Assembly (NCBI GenBank): GCA_947625125.1
Contig: CANQNF010000026.1
Span: 1-37,178 of the forward strand
Origin: an uncultured Clostridia bacterium
GTDB lineage: Bacteria > Bacillota > Clostridia > Oscillospirales > Ruminococcaceae
Length of the DNA stretch: 37,178 nt
Reading direction: 5' to 3'
Part shown: one piece after another, positions 15,017 to 21,545 of the stretch
How the letters are laid out: each line of letters starts with the position of its first letter
Position numbering within the stretch: the stretch's first letter is position 1
Program-made: the position numbers and the translations under genes
Notes under the pieces: generated by a model
Told to the model about the DNA's origin: nothing
The model's database searches: none
Seen by the model: only the letters and a program-made list of their open reading frames with translations

Positions 15017-15195
15017 CATTAACATATTATAAAAAAGCCGCCGCGAACGATACGGAGTCCGCGACGGCGTGCGACGCCGTGGCGGCTGATATTGCGTTAT
15101 TTCTTGCCGTTCGCTCTCGCTTTCGCGGAGCTCACGGAGAAATAATCTTATATAGTTCCGCCAAAAACAAAAAAGCCGCTTGCGCGGATTAAATA
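15017..15195. repeat. Non-coding spacer with further G/C stems
   Basis: No gene seen. Contains GCCGCCGCGAACG and a CGCCACGGCGTCGC-type stem, ending in GCGACGCCGTGGCGG (15071-15085), a 15-base word repeated exactly at 15304-15318 where it covers the tRNA 3' end. AAAAAGCCGC occurs twice (15031 and 15171). Confidence 0.4.
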
Positions 15196-15304
15196 GGGGT
15201 CCCCGCAAACGCTTGCGTTTGTGGGGTAAAGGCGGAGCAGCGGCGTGAGCAGCGATGCCCGAATTTCAAGTATAAAAAGGGCATCGCAAGCGATACAAAG
15301 CTTG
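15196..15304. repeat. Dispersed palindromic repeat, copy B
   Basis: Near-identical direct copy of 14839-14946 (differences such as AGCAGCG for AGCGGCG and an extra C in the first arm). It ends 9 bases before the tRNA gene CCA end. Confidence 0.7.
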
Positions 15305-15312
15305 CGACGCCG

Positions 15313-15400
15313 TGGCGGAGAGGATGGGATTCGAACCCATGTGGCTTTTGACCAAACGGTTTTCAAGACCGCCTCGTTATGACCGCTTCGATACCTCTCC
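15313..15400 (-). tRNA. tRNA-Ser (anticodon TGA)
   Basis: On the minus strand a complete class II tRNA: acceptor arms GGAGAGG and CCTCTCC, discriminator G and an encoded CCA (15313-15315), anticodon loop CTTGAAA giving TGA, a long variable arm (TTGGTCAAAAGCCA) as expected for serine, and T-arm ATGGG-TTCGAAT-CCCAT. Reads UCN codons, mainly UCA. Without CCA it spans 15316-15400. Confidence 0.96.
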
Positions 15401-15435
15401 GTGTTCGGGCCCGCGTGGGGCCCGCAGTATCAATG

Positions 15436-15464
15436 ATTATAGCACATGGGCCCGGAATTGTCAA
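15436..15464 (-). promoter_or_regulatory. Consensus promoter of tRNA-Ser
   Basis: Minus strand TTGACA (15459-15464), 17-base spacer, TATAAT (15436-15441), with TGC before the -10. It is a perfect match to the housekeeping consensus, with the tRNA 5' end about 30 bases downstream. A GGGCCC-rich stem lies in the short leader. Confidence 0.85.
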
Positions 15465-15475
15465 GACCCGCGCCC

Positions 15476-15843
15476 ATCAGAAATCAGAGGCCAGAAGTCA
15501 GAGGTCAGAATTTTAAAGCACCGCCTGCAACGATACGCACCCCCCGCCGCAAAACTGCACTCGGCGGGACCCGGGGCCGGCCGGGACGGCCGGCTCGAAA
15601 CGACGGCGAAGCCGGCGGTTCGGCCCTGCGAAGCAGGGACGGGGGCCGACGGTGTAGTTTTCACGGCGGGGAGGGTAGGAGCAGAGAGGGGCGGCTACGT
15701 CGTTCGCGGTTCGCAGGAGGTTCTGCATGCGACGTGGGCAGGGCTTGGCTCGCCGGGATAAAAATAAGGCGGCGGGCATGCAGCCAAAATCCTGCCGAAG
15801 CCGCCGGCCGCAATGCCGATCGCAATTATTTAATGTTATTAAC
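15476..15843. repeat. Heptamer tract and GC-rich palindromes, no gene
   Basis: 15476-15514 is a heptamer tract (AATCAGAGGCCAGAAGTCAGAGGTCAGAA). It is followed by GC-rich stems: GCCGGCC-GGGAC-GGCCGGC, CCCTGC-GAA-GCAGGG and GGCGAAGCC, similar in loops to E1-E4. Open frames here are compositional artefacts without ribosome sites. Confidence 0.5.
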
Positions 15844-15844
15844 A

Positions 15845-15953
15845 TTTGCCATGCTCAGACTTTAGGCAAACATTGCCCCGTAAAATCCGCAGATTTAATG
15901 CACAAATGCCGAAAAACGGCGGCAGAGTAGGATCTTGCGGGTTTTTTATTTTA
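15845..15953 (+). ncRNA. Possible structured RNA ending in a plus-strand terminator
   Basis: TTTGCC/GGCAAA (15845-15870), then an 11-base long-range stem CCGTAAAATCC (15878-15888) with GGATCTTGCGG (15930-15940; one G-U, one mismatch) enclosing GCCG-AAAAA-CGGC, followed by TTTTTTATTTT. No plus-strand gene precedes it. Could be a small RNA or only a repeat-derived terminator; no known family recognised. Confidence 0.3.
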
Positions 15954-15961
15954 GGCCATTT

Positions 15962-16201
15962 TCACGCTTTCTCAAGCTTTTCGTCACAAACGCCCTCGGA
16001 CTTTCTGAATTCCCGCAAAAGATATGCATACCTCTTTAACAGCGACGAGCGCTCATATATCTCCGCCTCAATGAGATCGCCGTCCGAGACCTCGTTGAAG
16101 ATCTGCTCGGAAATTTCGATTTTGCCGGCAAGCTCGCGAAGCTCCTCTTCAACGCTCGCAAGCTTTCGGGCGCGCTGCCGATGCTCAAAAAATTTTAACA
16201 T
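15962..16201 (-). CDS. YaaL-like DUF2508 family protein
   Basis: 79-aa, mostly helical, charged cytoplasmic protein. The segment FNEVSDGDLIEAEIYERSSLLKRYAYLLREFRK (about residues 35-67) fits the YaaL/DUF2508 pattern of FN-V-D-LI-Y and YLL-E. Family members are around 70-90 aa, so it is full length. The function of the family is unknown; in many Firmicutes the gene lies near recombination genes (recR), but not here. ATG 16201 follows AAAAAAGGGGGATTTTAA. Transcribed away from the small Cys-rich gene at 16315. Confidence 0.8.
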   Translation of the reverse strand: MLKFFEHRQRARKLASVEEELRELAGKIEISEQIFNEVSDGDLIEAEIYERSSLLKRYAYLLREFRKSEGVCDEKLEKA

Positions 16202-16266
16202 TTAAAATCCCCCTTTTTTACAGTTTATGCCGCAGATCCGGGCTTAAGAATCGCCGGGACAATTTT

Positions 16267-16293
16267 TATAATAGGTGCCCGCCGGCATATAAT
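16267..16293 (+). promoter_or_regulatory. Candidate promoter region with two TATAAT boxes
   Basis: TATAAT occurs at 16267-16272 and 16288-16293, 21 bases apart, upstream of the 63-residue gene. Neither has a good -35 box (TTAAGA at 16244 for the first), so this is only a likely -10 region. Confidence 0.3.
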
Positions 16294-16314
16294 AAGAAAA
16301 AGGAGGAGATCGAT

Positions 16315-16506
16315 TTGATTGTAAGAACACCGTCGCCGAGTGTGCGCTATTGCACGCAGCTTTTAAAGAATGTTGTCATTCAGCAGCCTGCGGGAGGATT
16401 TATATGTCTCAACAGCCACGAGTGCGGCTTTGCCGACTGCGGCTGCCGAAATCTTCTGATATGTCCTGAGCAGAGGGACAAAAGGGAAGCGACCGATACG
16501 GCGTGA
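16315..16506 (+). CDS. Small cysteine-rich protein, 63 aa
   Basis: Starts with TTG at good spacing from AGGAGGAG (16301-16308), a strong site that argues for real translation. The product has six cysteines (C13, C31, C37, C42, C44, C50), the last five inside FICLNSHECGFADCGCRNLLIC, which suggests a metal-binding or disulfide cluster. No signal peptide or membrane helix. Function unknown and no family recognised. It is a single gene between the divergent YaaL-like gene and the repeat island. Confidence 0.5.
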   Translation: MIVRTPSPSVRYCTQLLKNVVIQQPAGGFICLNSHECGFADCGCRNLLICPEQRDKREATDTA

Positions 16507-17361
16507 AAAAAGTGAAGCCGACCCCGGCATGCCCGAAAAGTCAGGGGAAAAATCCACGAGAGCAATGAGGGGGGCAGTGTAGGCACAGGGGGGATGAAAG
16601 GAGAGGGACTGTCAGAGGGCAGGGGGCAGATGGGCAGAAGTCAGAAGAACGTTGCAATGAGATTGTGCGGAAAATCCCCATCTAATTTTCTGCAAAATTG
16701 GATGGGGATTTTCTATGCTCCCTGCGGTACTCGACCCACCGGGGATAAGGTATTTGCCTGTGACGTAAAAATAAAAAAGCCCGACCCTCCGCTGCCCTGA
16801 TAAAAGGTATTCGCCACTTCGTGACTCATGCTATTTTAAGTCACCTCCCCCTGACCCCCTCCTCGAGGAGGGGGGACGTCCTGACCAAACTTTGGTTAAA
16901 ATCCCCACCAGAATTTTTTGCAAATTCTGATGGGGATTCGTGCAAGGCTTGGTCGAAGCACTCCCCTCCCTTGGGGGAGGGGAGTGGGGGTAGAGGAACA
17001 AGTCAGAGGACAGATGACAGATAGTCAGAAGTCAAAAAAGCACGGCAAAAAGTTTGTGCGGAAAATCCCCATCAAATCCTTGCGGATTTTGATGGGGATT
17101 TTCTATAACCCTCCTGCGCTGCCTAAGTTAAAAAGGTATTCGCTTCGCGAATGCTATTTGAAGTACCCCCTCCCCCGACTGGGCTTGCAGAAACCCCGGG
17201 TATAGCGCCGCCCCCTCCCCAAGGGGAGGGGTGTTCCCCACACTTAAAGACCTGCCACTATTCCCGCGCTTACATTACATCAAAAATCGGCTCTTGCCCC
17301 TAAAAACTGGTAAGAGTCAATTCACTGTCACAATATATGTCTAAAATCAGCGCATAAATAC
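16507..17361. repeat. Repeat island of small palindromes, no gene
   Basis: Contains two heptamer tracts (16611-16649, 16998-17035), three related hairpins built on AATCCCCA/TGGGGATT (16671-16712, 16900-16938, 17062-17102), three C-rich palindromes (16855-16874, 16959-16986, 17212-17231) and two or three copies of AGGTATTCGC followed by an inverted stem and GCTATTT (16805, 17131; a weak one at 16747). Small ORFs here have no ribosome site and run through the repeats. Confidence 0.65.
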
Positions 17362-17395
17362 CCCCGGCGAAGACATGAAGTCTTCGCCGGGGTTT
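17362..17395. terminator. Strong hairpin terminator
   Basis: Perfect 13-bp stem CCCCGGCGAAGAC (17362-17374) and GTCTTCGCCGGGG (17380-17392), loop ATGAA, then TTT; on the minus side GTATTTATG follows. It lies beyond the end of the AP2-type remnant and probably ends the minus-strand operon that includes srtB. Confidence 0.6.
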
Positions 17396-17473
17396 AAACA
17401 ATAATTTGTAGTGCAGAAATAAGCCCGTATTTTACAAAGTTTTAATCCCATTCTCATTTTCCGTTCTGCATTC

Positions 17474-17929
17474 CTACGCGTTAGTGCTTATTAAAAACCT
17501 CTTATCCGCCCTTGTTACGTCGTAGAAGAACGGATTATCCTCTGCCCGCTGCGGGTCGGCATCCGCCTTTTCCTTCCAGCGGTTATAGGTCTCGACGAAG
17601 CCCGCGGAAGCCGTTTGTGTTGTTCTTGAAGTTCATCTGAGCACGGATCAGACTCTCGACACAGGTGTTGTCGATTTGATGCAGGTGGGTATGTAACAGT
17701 GCGCCGTTTTCTCTTGTCAGACAGCCGCAGCTATGTATGTTCCCATTCAGAAGGCCGTAGGAGGCGGCGTCGACCTCCTGCCCGCGGTGAGCCGGTTTGT
17801 CGGAACGAGTATCTCGTTTCCGCAGCCGCACCGGCAGCGCCGGAGAATATATCCGTTCTTCCTCTGGCCCGAATCGGCAATAACTTCCGGTTTTCCCACT
17901 CTCATACCAATAAGATTCTTACTGTTCAT
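17474..17929 (-). pseudogene. Broken AP2/HNH-type DNA-binding gene
   Basis: Fragments in shifting frames match the common phage-type AP2 domain protein layout. First piece: MNSKNLIGMRVGKPEVIADS and YILRRCRCGCGNEILVPTNRL (17929 down to about 17770). After a frame change come IHSCGCLTREN and FKNNTNGFRG, the start of an AP2 domain. At about 17610 another change of frame jumps straight to GFVETYNRWKEKADADP and a tail ending at the TAG at 17474-17476. Most of the AP2 core (the WRAYI/LG-FDT-EEA part) is missing. The breakpoint lies in a short near-repeat, GGCTTCCGC/GGGCTTCGT, consistent with a microhomology deletion. It sits 42 bases after srtB. Confidence 0.65.
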
Positions 17930-17971
17930 CTGTTATACTTTCAGCAGTCCTTGAAGTTTAAACTTCCTTTT

Positions 17972-18820
17972 TTAGTTCACCCTTTTGGCTGCCACGACAT
18001 ATCTGTCGACGCTGTCCTTGCCGCAGGTAGAGAGTGTGATTAACTGGTCTCCGAACTCAGCTGTAACTCCTGTGTCATAGAGCTTTTCATCGTTCAGCCC
18101 GGCGATGTATTCGTTGAATACTTCTTCGTCGGTCAGGTCGGTGTAGTTGTACCAGCGAAAGACTCCTGTGTCGGTGGTCTTGTAGACACGGGTGTGAAGC
18201 ACCGCAATAACTTCGTAAACCCCGTGGTCTTCTACGGTGTCGAAGATGATGGTTTTATGCTCCTGCCAGAACTCCTCTTTGCGGTATTGAGTCAGCGCTG
18301 CAAACATCGTTCCGTTGCGCATGTGGTGGCCGTAGAGAAGATAGTTCCCGCAGCCCTCATAGCAGTCGGAATCCATGAAAGGCACTCCGCTTGAGGAATA
18401 TTTCTTTTCAAAGGAGCGGTGGAGGTAGTATTCCGGATCGTTTGGGGTATACATTACCGGATAGTCTATCTTTGTTCCCTCAATTGTTACCCAGCCGAAG
18501 AGATCGGGATTCTCTGCATACAGCTCGTCATATCTTCCGTTGGTGCTGCGGCTGTTTAAGGATTCTCCGTCAGCGCTTCCGAATATGCTCTCGGGGGCGA
18601 TGTATTCGGTCCATTCACTGTCTTCATCGCCGTAGCTCTCTTCTTCGCTTTGTTCCTCTTTCGGTCTTTCTTCAAGCCTTCCCTTGAGGTCGCTGAAAGC
18701 TTGGTTTTCTCTTGTTTTCCTTACGGTCTGAACAACGGTTACCGTTCCGGATATACAGAACACTGCGCAGAGTATTACAAGAGAAGTTATCATTATCGGC
18801 TTTCTGATGCTCTTTTTCAT
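17972..18820 (-). CDS. srtB: Class B sortase
   Basis: Membrane transpeptidase that cleaves a sorting motif after Thr and links the protein to peptidoglycan or to another protein. 282 aa with an N-terminal membrane anchor (about residues 8-30), an acidic linker, and a sortase B domain: FGWVTIEGTKIDYPVMYTPND, the catalytic His in NYLLYGHHMRNGTMF (about 163), the catalytic Cys266 in ITLSTCGKD, and Arg273 in VDRYVVAAKRV. YGHHM is typical of SrtB. ATG 18820 follows GGAGGCGGAG, 11 bases after the PilT-like stop, so it is the last gene of the pilus-like operon. The likely substrate is the FPATG protein encoded 6 kb upstream. Confidence 0.94.
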   Translation of the reverse strand: MKKSIRKPIMITSLVILCAVFCISGTVTVVQTVRKTRENQAFSDLKGRLEERPKEEQSEEESYGDEDSEWTEYIAPESIFGSADGESLNSRSTNGRYDELYAENPDLFGWVTIEGTKIDYPVMYTPNDPEYYLHRSFEKKYSSSGVPFMDSDCYEGCGNYLLYGHHMRNGTMFAALTQYRKEEFWQEHKTIIFDTVEDHGVYEVIAVLHTRVYKTTDTGVFRWYNYTDLTDEEVFNEYIAGLNDEKLYDTGVTAEFGDQLITLSTCGKDSVDRYVVAAKRVN

Positions 18821-18831
18821 CTCCGCCTCCG

Positions 18832-19887
18832 TTATCCTATCAGCCGCTTCATCTGTTCCGCGTTCACCGCATATCCCATTGCGGTGCTCTTGTCTATCAG
18901 ATTCTGGCGGTAGAGGTTAAGTACCGACTGATCCATCGTTATCATTCCGGAGGAGCCGCCTGTTGAGATCGCGTTGTCTATCTGGTGGCTCTTGCTGTCT
19001 CTTATCAGGCTTCTTATCCCCGCGGTCATATGCATTATCTCGTATGCCGGAACCATTCCGCCGTCCTTAGCCGGGACAAGCTGCTGAGATACGACGGTAT
19101 GAAGAACAGAACTTAACTGTATCCTTATCTGCGCCTGTTGTGCGGGAGGGAAGGAGTCTATTATTCTGTCTATCGTGTTTACAGCACCGCTTGTGTGAAG
19201 CGTAGCTATTACTAAGTGGCCGGTCTCTGCCGCGGTCATAGCGGTTCTTATCGTCTCGTGGTCTCTCATCTCTCCGAGAAGGATCACATCGGGCGCCTGT
19301 CTTAAACAGGCCCTTAATGCTGTCAGATAGTTTTCGGTGTCTATCGCTATTTCTCTCTGGCTGACTATGCTCTTCTGGTCCCGGTGGAGATATTCTATCG
19401 GGTCCTCGAGGGTTATTATGTGGCAGCTTCGGGTGCGATTTATCCTGTCGATGATGCAGGCCTGGGTGGTGGACTTTCCGCTTCCCGCAGTTCCGGTGAC
19501 GAGTATCATTCCCCTGTCTATCTTTGCAAGGCTTATCACCTGTTCGGGAATATGCAGCTCCTTGTAGTCGGGAATATTGAATGCAACCACTCTGACCACT
19601 GCGGCCATAGAGCCGCGCTGGCGGTAGGCGTTTACTCTGAACCTCGCGAGCCCTACGATTGCGAACGAGAAGTCGTCGTCTCCGGTTTCAAGATAGCGGC
19701 TTATGCCCCTCCCGGCTTCGATATACAGGTTTCGTATAAGCCTCTCTGTCTCTGCCGGAAATACCTTTTCCTCGCTTATCGCTGCAATTCTTCCCTTTAT
19801 CTTGCAGCTCACCATTCCGCCCGCAATCACAAACAGGTCGGAAGCTCCGCTTTCAACCGCTATGCGAAGGTAATCTGTTATTTCCAT
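18832..19887 (-). CDS. pilT: PilT-like type IV pilus/secretion ATPase
   Basis: Cytoplasmic hexameric ATPase, 351 aa from ATG 19887 (after AAAGGAGAGC). N-terminal PAS-like domain (DYLRIAVESGASDLFVIAGG). Walker A GTAGSGKST (about residues 130-138), Asp box LEDPIEYLHRDQKS, Walker B VILLGEMRD (about 200-208), His box ATLHTSGAVNTIDRIIDSFP, then the PilT-type YEIM motif, which here reads VPAYEIMHMT. In known systems PilT retracts pili. No PilB extension ATPase lies in the window, so this one may power both directions or work with a distant PilB. It begins two bases after the preceding stop. The open frame reaches 19962 but overlaps the previous gene. Confidence 0.92.
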   Translation of the reverse strand: MEITDYLRIAVESGASDLFVIAGGMVSCKIKGRIAAISEEKVFPAETERLIRNLYIEAGRGISRYLETGDDDFSFAIVGLARFRVNAYRQRGSMAAVVRVVAFNIPDYKELHIPEQVISLAKIDRGMILVTGTAGSGKSTTQACIIDRINRTRSCHIITLEDPIEYLHRDQKSIVSQREIAIDTENYLTALRACLRQAPDVILLGEMRDHETIRTAMTAAETGHLVIATLHTSGAVNTIDRIIDSFPPAQQAQIRIQLSSVLHTVVSQQLVPAKDGGMVPAYEIMHMTAGIRSLIRDSKSHQIDNAISTGGSSGMITMDQSVLNLYRQNLIDKSTAMGYAVNAEQMKRLIG

Positions 19888-19889
19888 TC

Positions 19890-20297
19890 TCAGCTCTCCT
19901 TTCCGGTCCAGACATTTAAGCTGTCGTCCGGAACCCAGTCTGCGGAATATACCGCCTGCCAACGGGTTACTTTGTAATCCTTTCCGTCGAGAATGACTTC
20001 AACTTCGAGATTCTGCGTGTCGGATATTTTGCAGCGGTATGCTGCGGTGTTATTCAGTATCTCCACTCCGTCGGGGACATAGCCCTCTCTTAGCTGCGAG
20101 AGTATTCTCTCCGCTTCAACATCTGCTTTGTAATAATCGGTTATCGCTTCACAAGATGCGCTCCTGAGCCGGTCCTCGGCCTGAACAGTGGACATTGAGA
20201 GCATCGCGAATACAGTCAGACACAAAACCGCGAAGATAACCAGCAGCGAGCTTCCTCCTACTGCCGGAGGCGAAAGGCGGCGCTTTTCTTCGTTCAT
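19890..20297 (-). CDS. Small single-TM pilin-like protein (135 aa)
   Basis: N-terminal hydrophobic helix (about residues 17-38, SLLVIFAVLCLTVFAMLSM) after a basic/Pro patch, then a Glu-rich alpha segment (CEAITDYYKADVEAERIL) and a C-terminal beta-rich part (YRCKISDTQNLEVEVILDG) with a final WVPDDSLNVW. The layout is like a pseudopilin, but there is no G-xxxxE prepilin site (VGGSSLLV lacks Glu at +5). Its ATG overlaps the previous stop as ATGA. I do not recognise a named family. Confidence 0.75.
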   Translation of the reverse strand: MNEEKRRLSPPAVGGSSLLVIFAVLCLTVFAMLSMSTVQAEDRLRSASCEAITDYYKADVEAERILSQLREGYVPDGVEILNNTAAYRCKISDTQNLEVEVILDGKDYKVTRWQAVYSADWVPDDSLNVWTGKES

Positions 20298-20713
20298 CTC
20301 CCCGCCCCCTTCTGCCAGCCAACGCTGAGTTCAAACAGTATTTTCCCGTCTGACTCCTTTACCTGTATATCCGCAAGACCTAAAAGCTCCTCGCCGGAGT
20401 CTTTTTTGGCTGCGGTCAATATGTATCTCGGGTTGTCCTTCGTTCTTTCCCAGTCACCGTCATAATTAACCGTAATTATGCCGTCCTCGTATTCCCCGCC
20501 GAGAAGGTCTGCGGATTCCTGATCCGGTCCTCCCTCGTGTTTTAATATCTCCGCTGCGGACTGAGCTGCTTCCGCCGCTCTGTCCCTTGCCGCTCCGTTT
20601 TTTGAATCGATATCTGACCAAACGAATACCCGTAAACACAGTACAGCCGCGAGGGCGAACACCAGAACCATTACCGCCTGTTCCATCAGGGCGAGAGGGG
20701 CTTTGCTTCTCAT
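20294..20713 (-). CDS. Small single-TM pilin-like protein (139 aa)
   Basis: Short basic N-terminus followed by LALMEQAVMVLVFALAAVLCLRVFVW (about residues 7-32). If cleaved before L7 it would carry Glu at +5 as in type IV prepilins, but the -1 residue would be Pro6, not Gly/Ala. Then an Ala-rich helix (RDRAAEAAQSAAEIL) and a beta-rich end (GIITVNYDGDW, GLADIQVKESDG). ATGA overlaps both the upstream and downstream genes, so expression is tightly coupled. Probable minor pilin. Confidence 0.75.
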   Translation of the reverse strand: MRSKAPLALMEQAVMVLVFALAAVLCLRVFVWSDIDSKNGAARDRAAEAAQSAAEILKHEGGPDQESADLLGGEYEDGIITVNYDGDWERTKDNPRYILTAAKKDSGEELLGLADIQVKESDGKILFELSVGWQKGAGR

Positions 20714-21198
20714 ACGTTCTCCCCCTCTCCTCTGAGAGACAGAACAAGACTTCCCGCGTTTCCTTCGCCGTCAGTCAGTTCTATCCTCAGAAGTCCGTCT
20801 TCGAGGGACATATTCAGCTCTTCGGCTCCGAGTATTCTCTCACCGTCTTCGGGCTTGCAGTCCATTGATGAAGACGCGAATATCTCTCTCAGCCAGCCGT
20901 CATAGCAATATACCCTTGTTACGAACTCCCTCTCTCCTATCTTTTCGGAGATGCAGAGCGCGTCGGTTCCTCCGAAGTCCGAAACGCTTATCTCTCCGCC
21001 GGACTTCGCCTGTCTGACCTTTGTCGCGACATACTGAAGGCAGGTTCTTTCCCCGAACGCTTCGCGGTCTCTTTCGGTCAGCCGGCGGTAGGCGTCGGCT
21101 CCGGTCAAAAGTACCGAAAGTATGCAGGCGGCGAATACTCCGAACAGAACCGGCGCGATCAGTCCGTCGATCCGGTGCTTCCGGCTTTTCAGAACCAT
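20710..21198 (-). CDS. Pilin-like DUF4860-type protein (162 aa)
   Basis: TM helix at about residues 15-33 (APVLFGVFAACILSVLLTG) after a basic start, then a helical stretch with YRRLTERDREAFGERTCLQYVATKVRQAKSGG and a beta-rich globular part (ISVSDFGGTDALCISEK, YCYDGWLREIF). The layout resembles DUF4860 proteins found with pilus genes in Clostridia; assignment is from pattern only. No canonical prepilin site (DGLIAPV lacks Glu). ATG is 4 bases after the previous stop. Confidence 0.75.
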   Translation of the reverse strand: MVLKSRKHRIDGLIAPVLFGVFAACILSVLLTGADAYRRLTERDREAFGERTCLQYVATKVRQAKSGGEISVSDFGGTDALCISEKIGEREFVTRVYCYDGWLREIFASSSMDCKPEDGERILGAEELNMSLEDGLLRIELTDGEGNAGSLVLSLRGEGENV

Positions 21199-21202
21199 CT
21201 TC

Positions 21203-21541
21203 TTACCGCCTTTCCGCCTCTTGCCTCTCGAGAACCGTGAAGTCCGGCATCAGATTAGAGGCAAAGGCCTTGTAATCTACATAGTATCGGCTTTCATCTA
21301 TCTGAAGGCCGTATTTTTCTTTCATGTATTCCACCGTTGGGGGATATATCCCCTCAGACGCGTAGCACGCAGCCGCAGTTCTTCTTATTGACTCTTCGAG
21401 CTGTTTTTTGTCCTCGTCTCCGCTCCCGTTCCGGATATTTGAAATGCCGGTAAAGAAGCAAATGAGGACCGCAACGGCAATAAGCGGCGTCATTATCGCG
21501 CCGAGCTCGCCGGCTATGCGGCTTTTAGGCTTTCTTATCAT
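21203..21541 (-). CDS. Pilin-like protein (112 aa)
   Basis: N-terminal basic patch MIRKPKSRIAGELGAIMTPLIAVAVLICFFTG, with the TM helix at about residues 16-32. The soluble part begins with an alpha segment (DEDKKQLEESIRRTAAACYASEGIYPPTVEYMKEKYGL), a pattern like major pilins or type II secretion GspG in which an alpha-1 spine is followed by ASEGIYP, and ends in a short beta/loop tail. This is the best candidate for the major pilin. It lacks an obvious G-xxxxE cleavage signal. It starts 4 bases after the pilC stop (GGTGAGAGAATG). Confidence 0.72.
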   Translation of the reverse strand: MIRKPKSRIAGELGAIMTPLIAVAVLICFFTGISNIRNGSGDEDKKQLEESIRRTAAACYASEGIYPPTVEYMKEKYGLQIDESRYYVDYKAFASNLMPDFTVLERQEAERR

Positions 21542-21545
21542 TCTC

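Noticed and set aside
15446-15865. 139- and 149-codon plus-strand frames near the tRNA
   Set aside because: Arg/Gly/Pro-rich translations of GC-rich palindromes, crossing the heptamer tract; no site and no domain.
16507-17361. CRISPR array
   Set aside because: The repeated units are palindromes of different kinds with unequal spacing, not identical direct repeats with uniform spacers; no cas genes are present.
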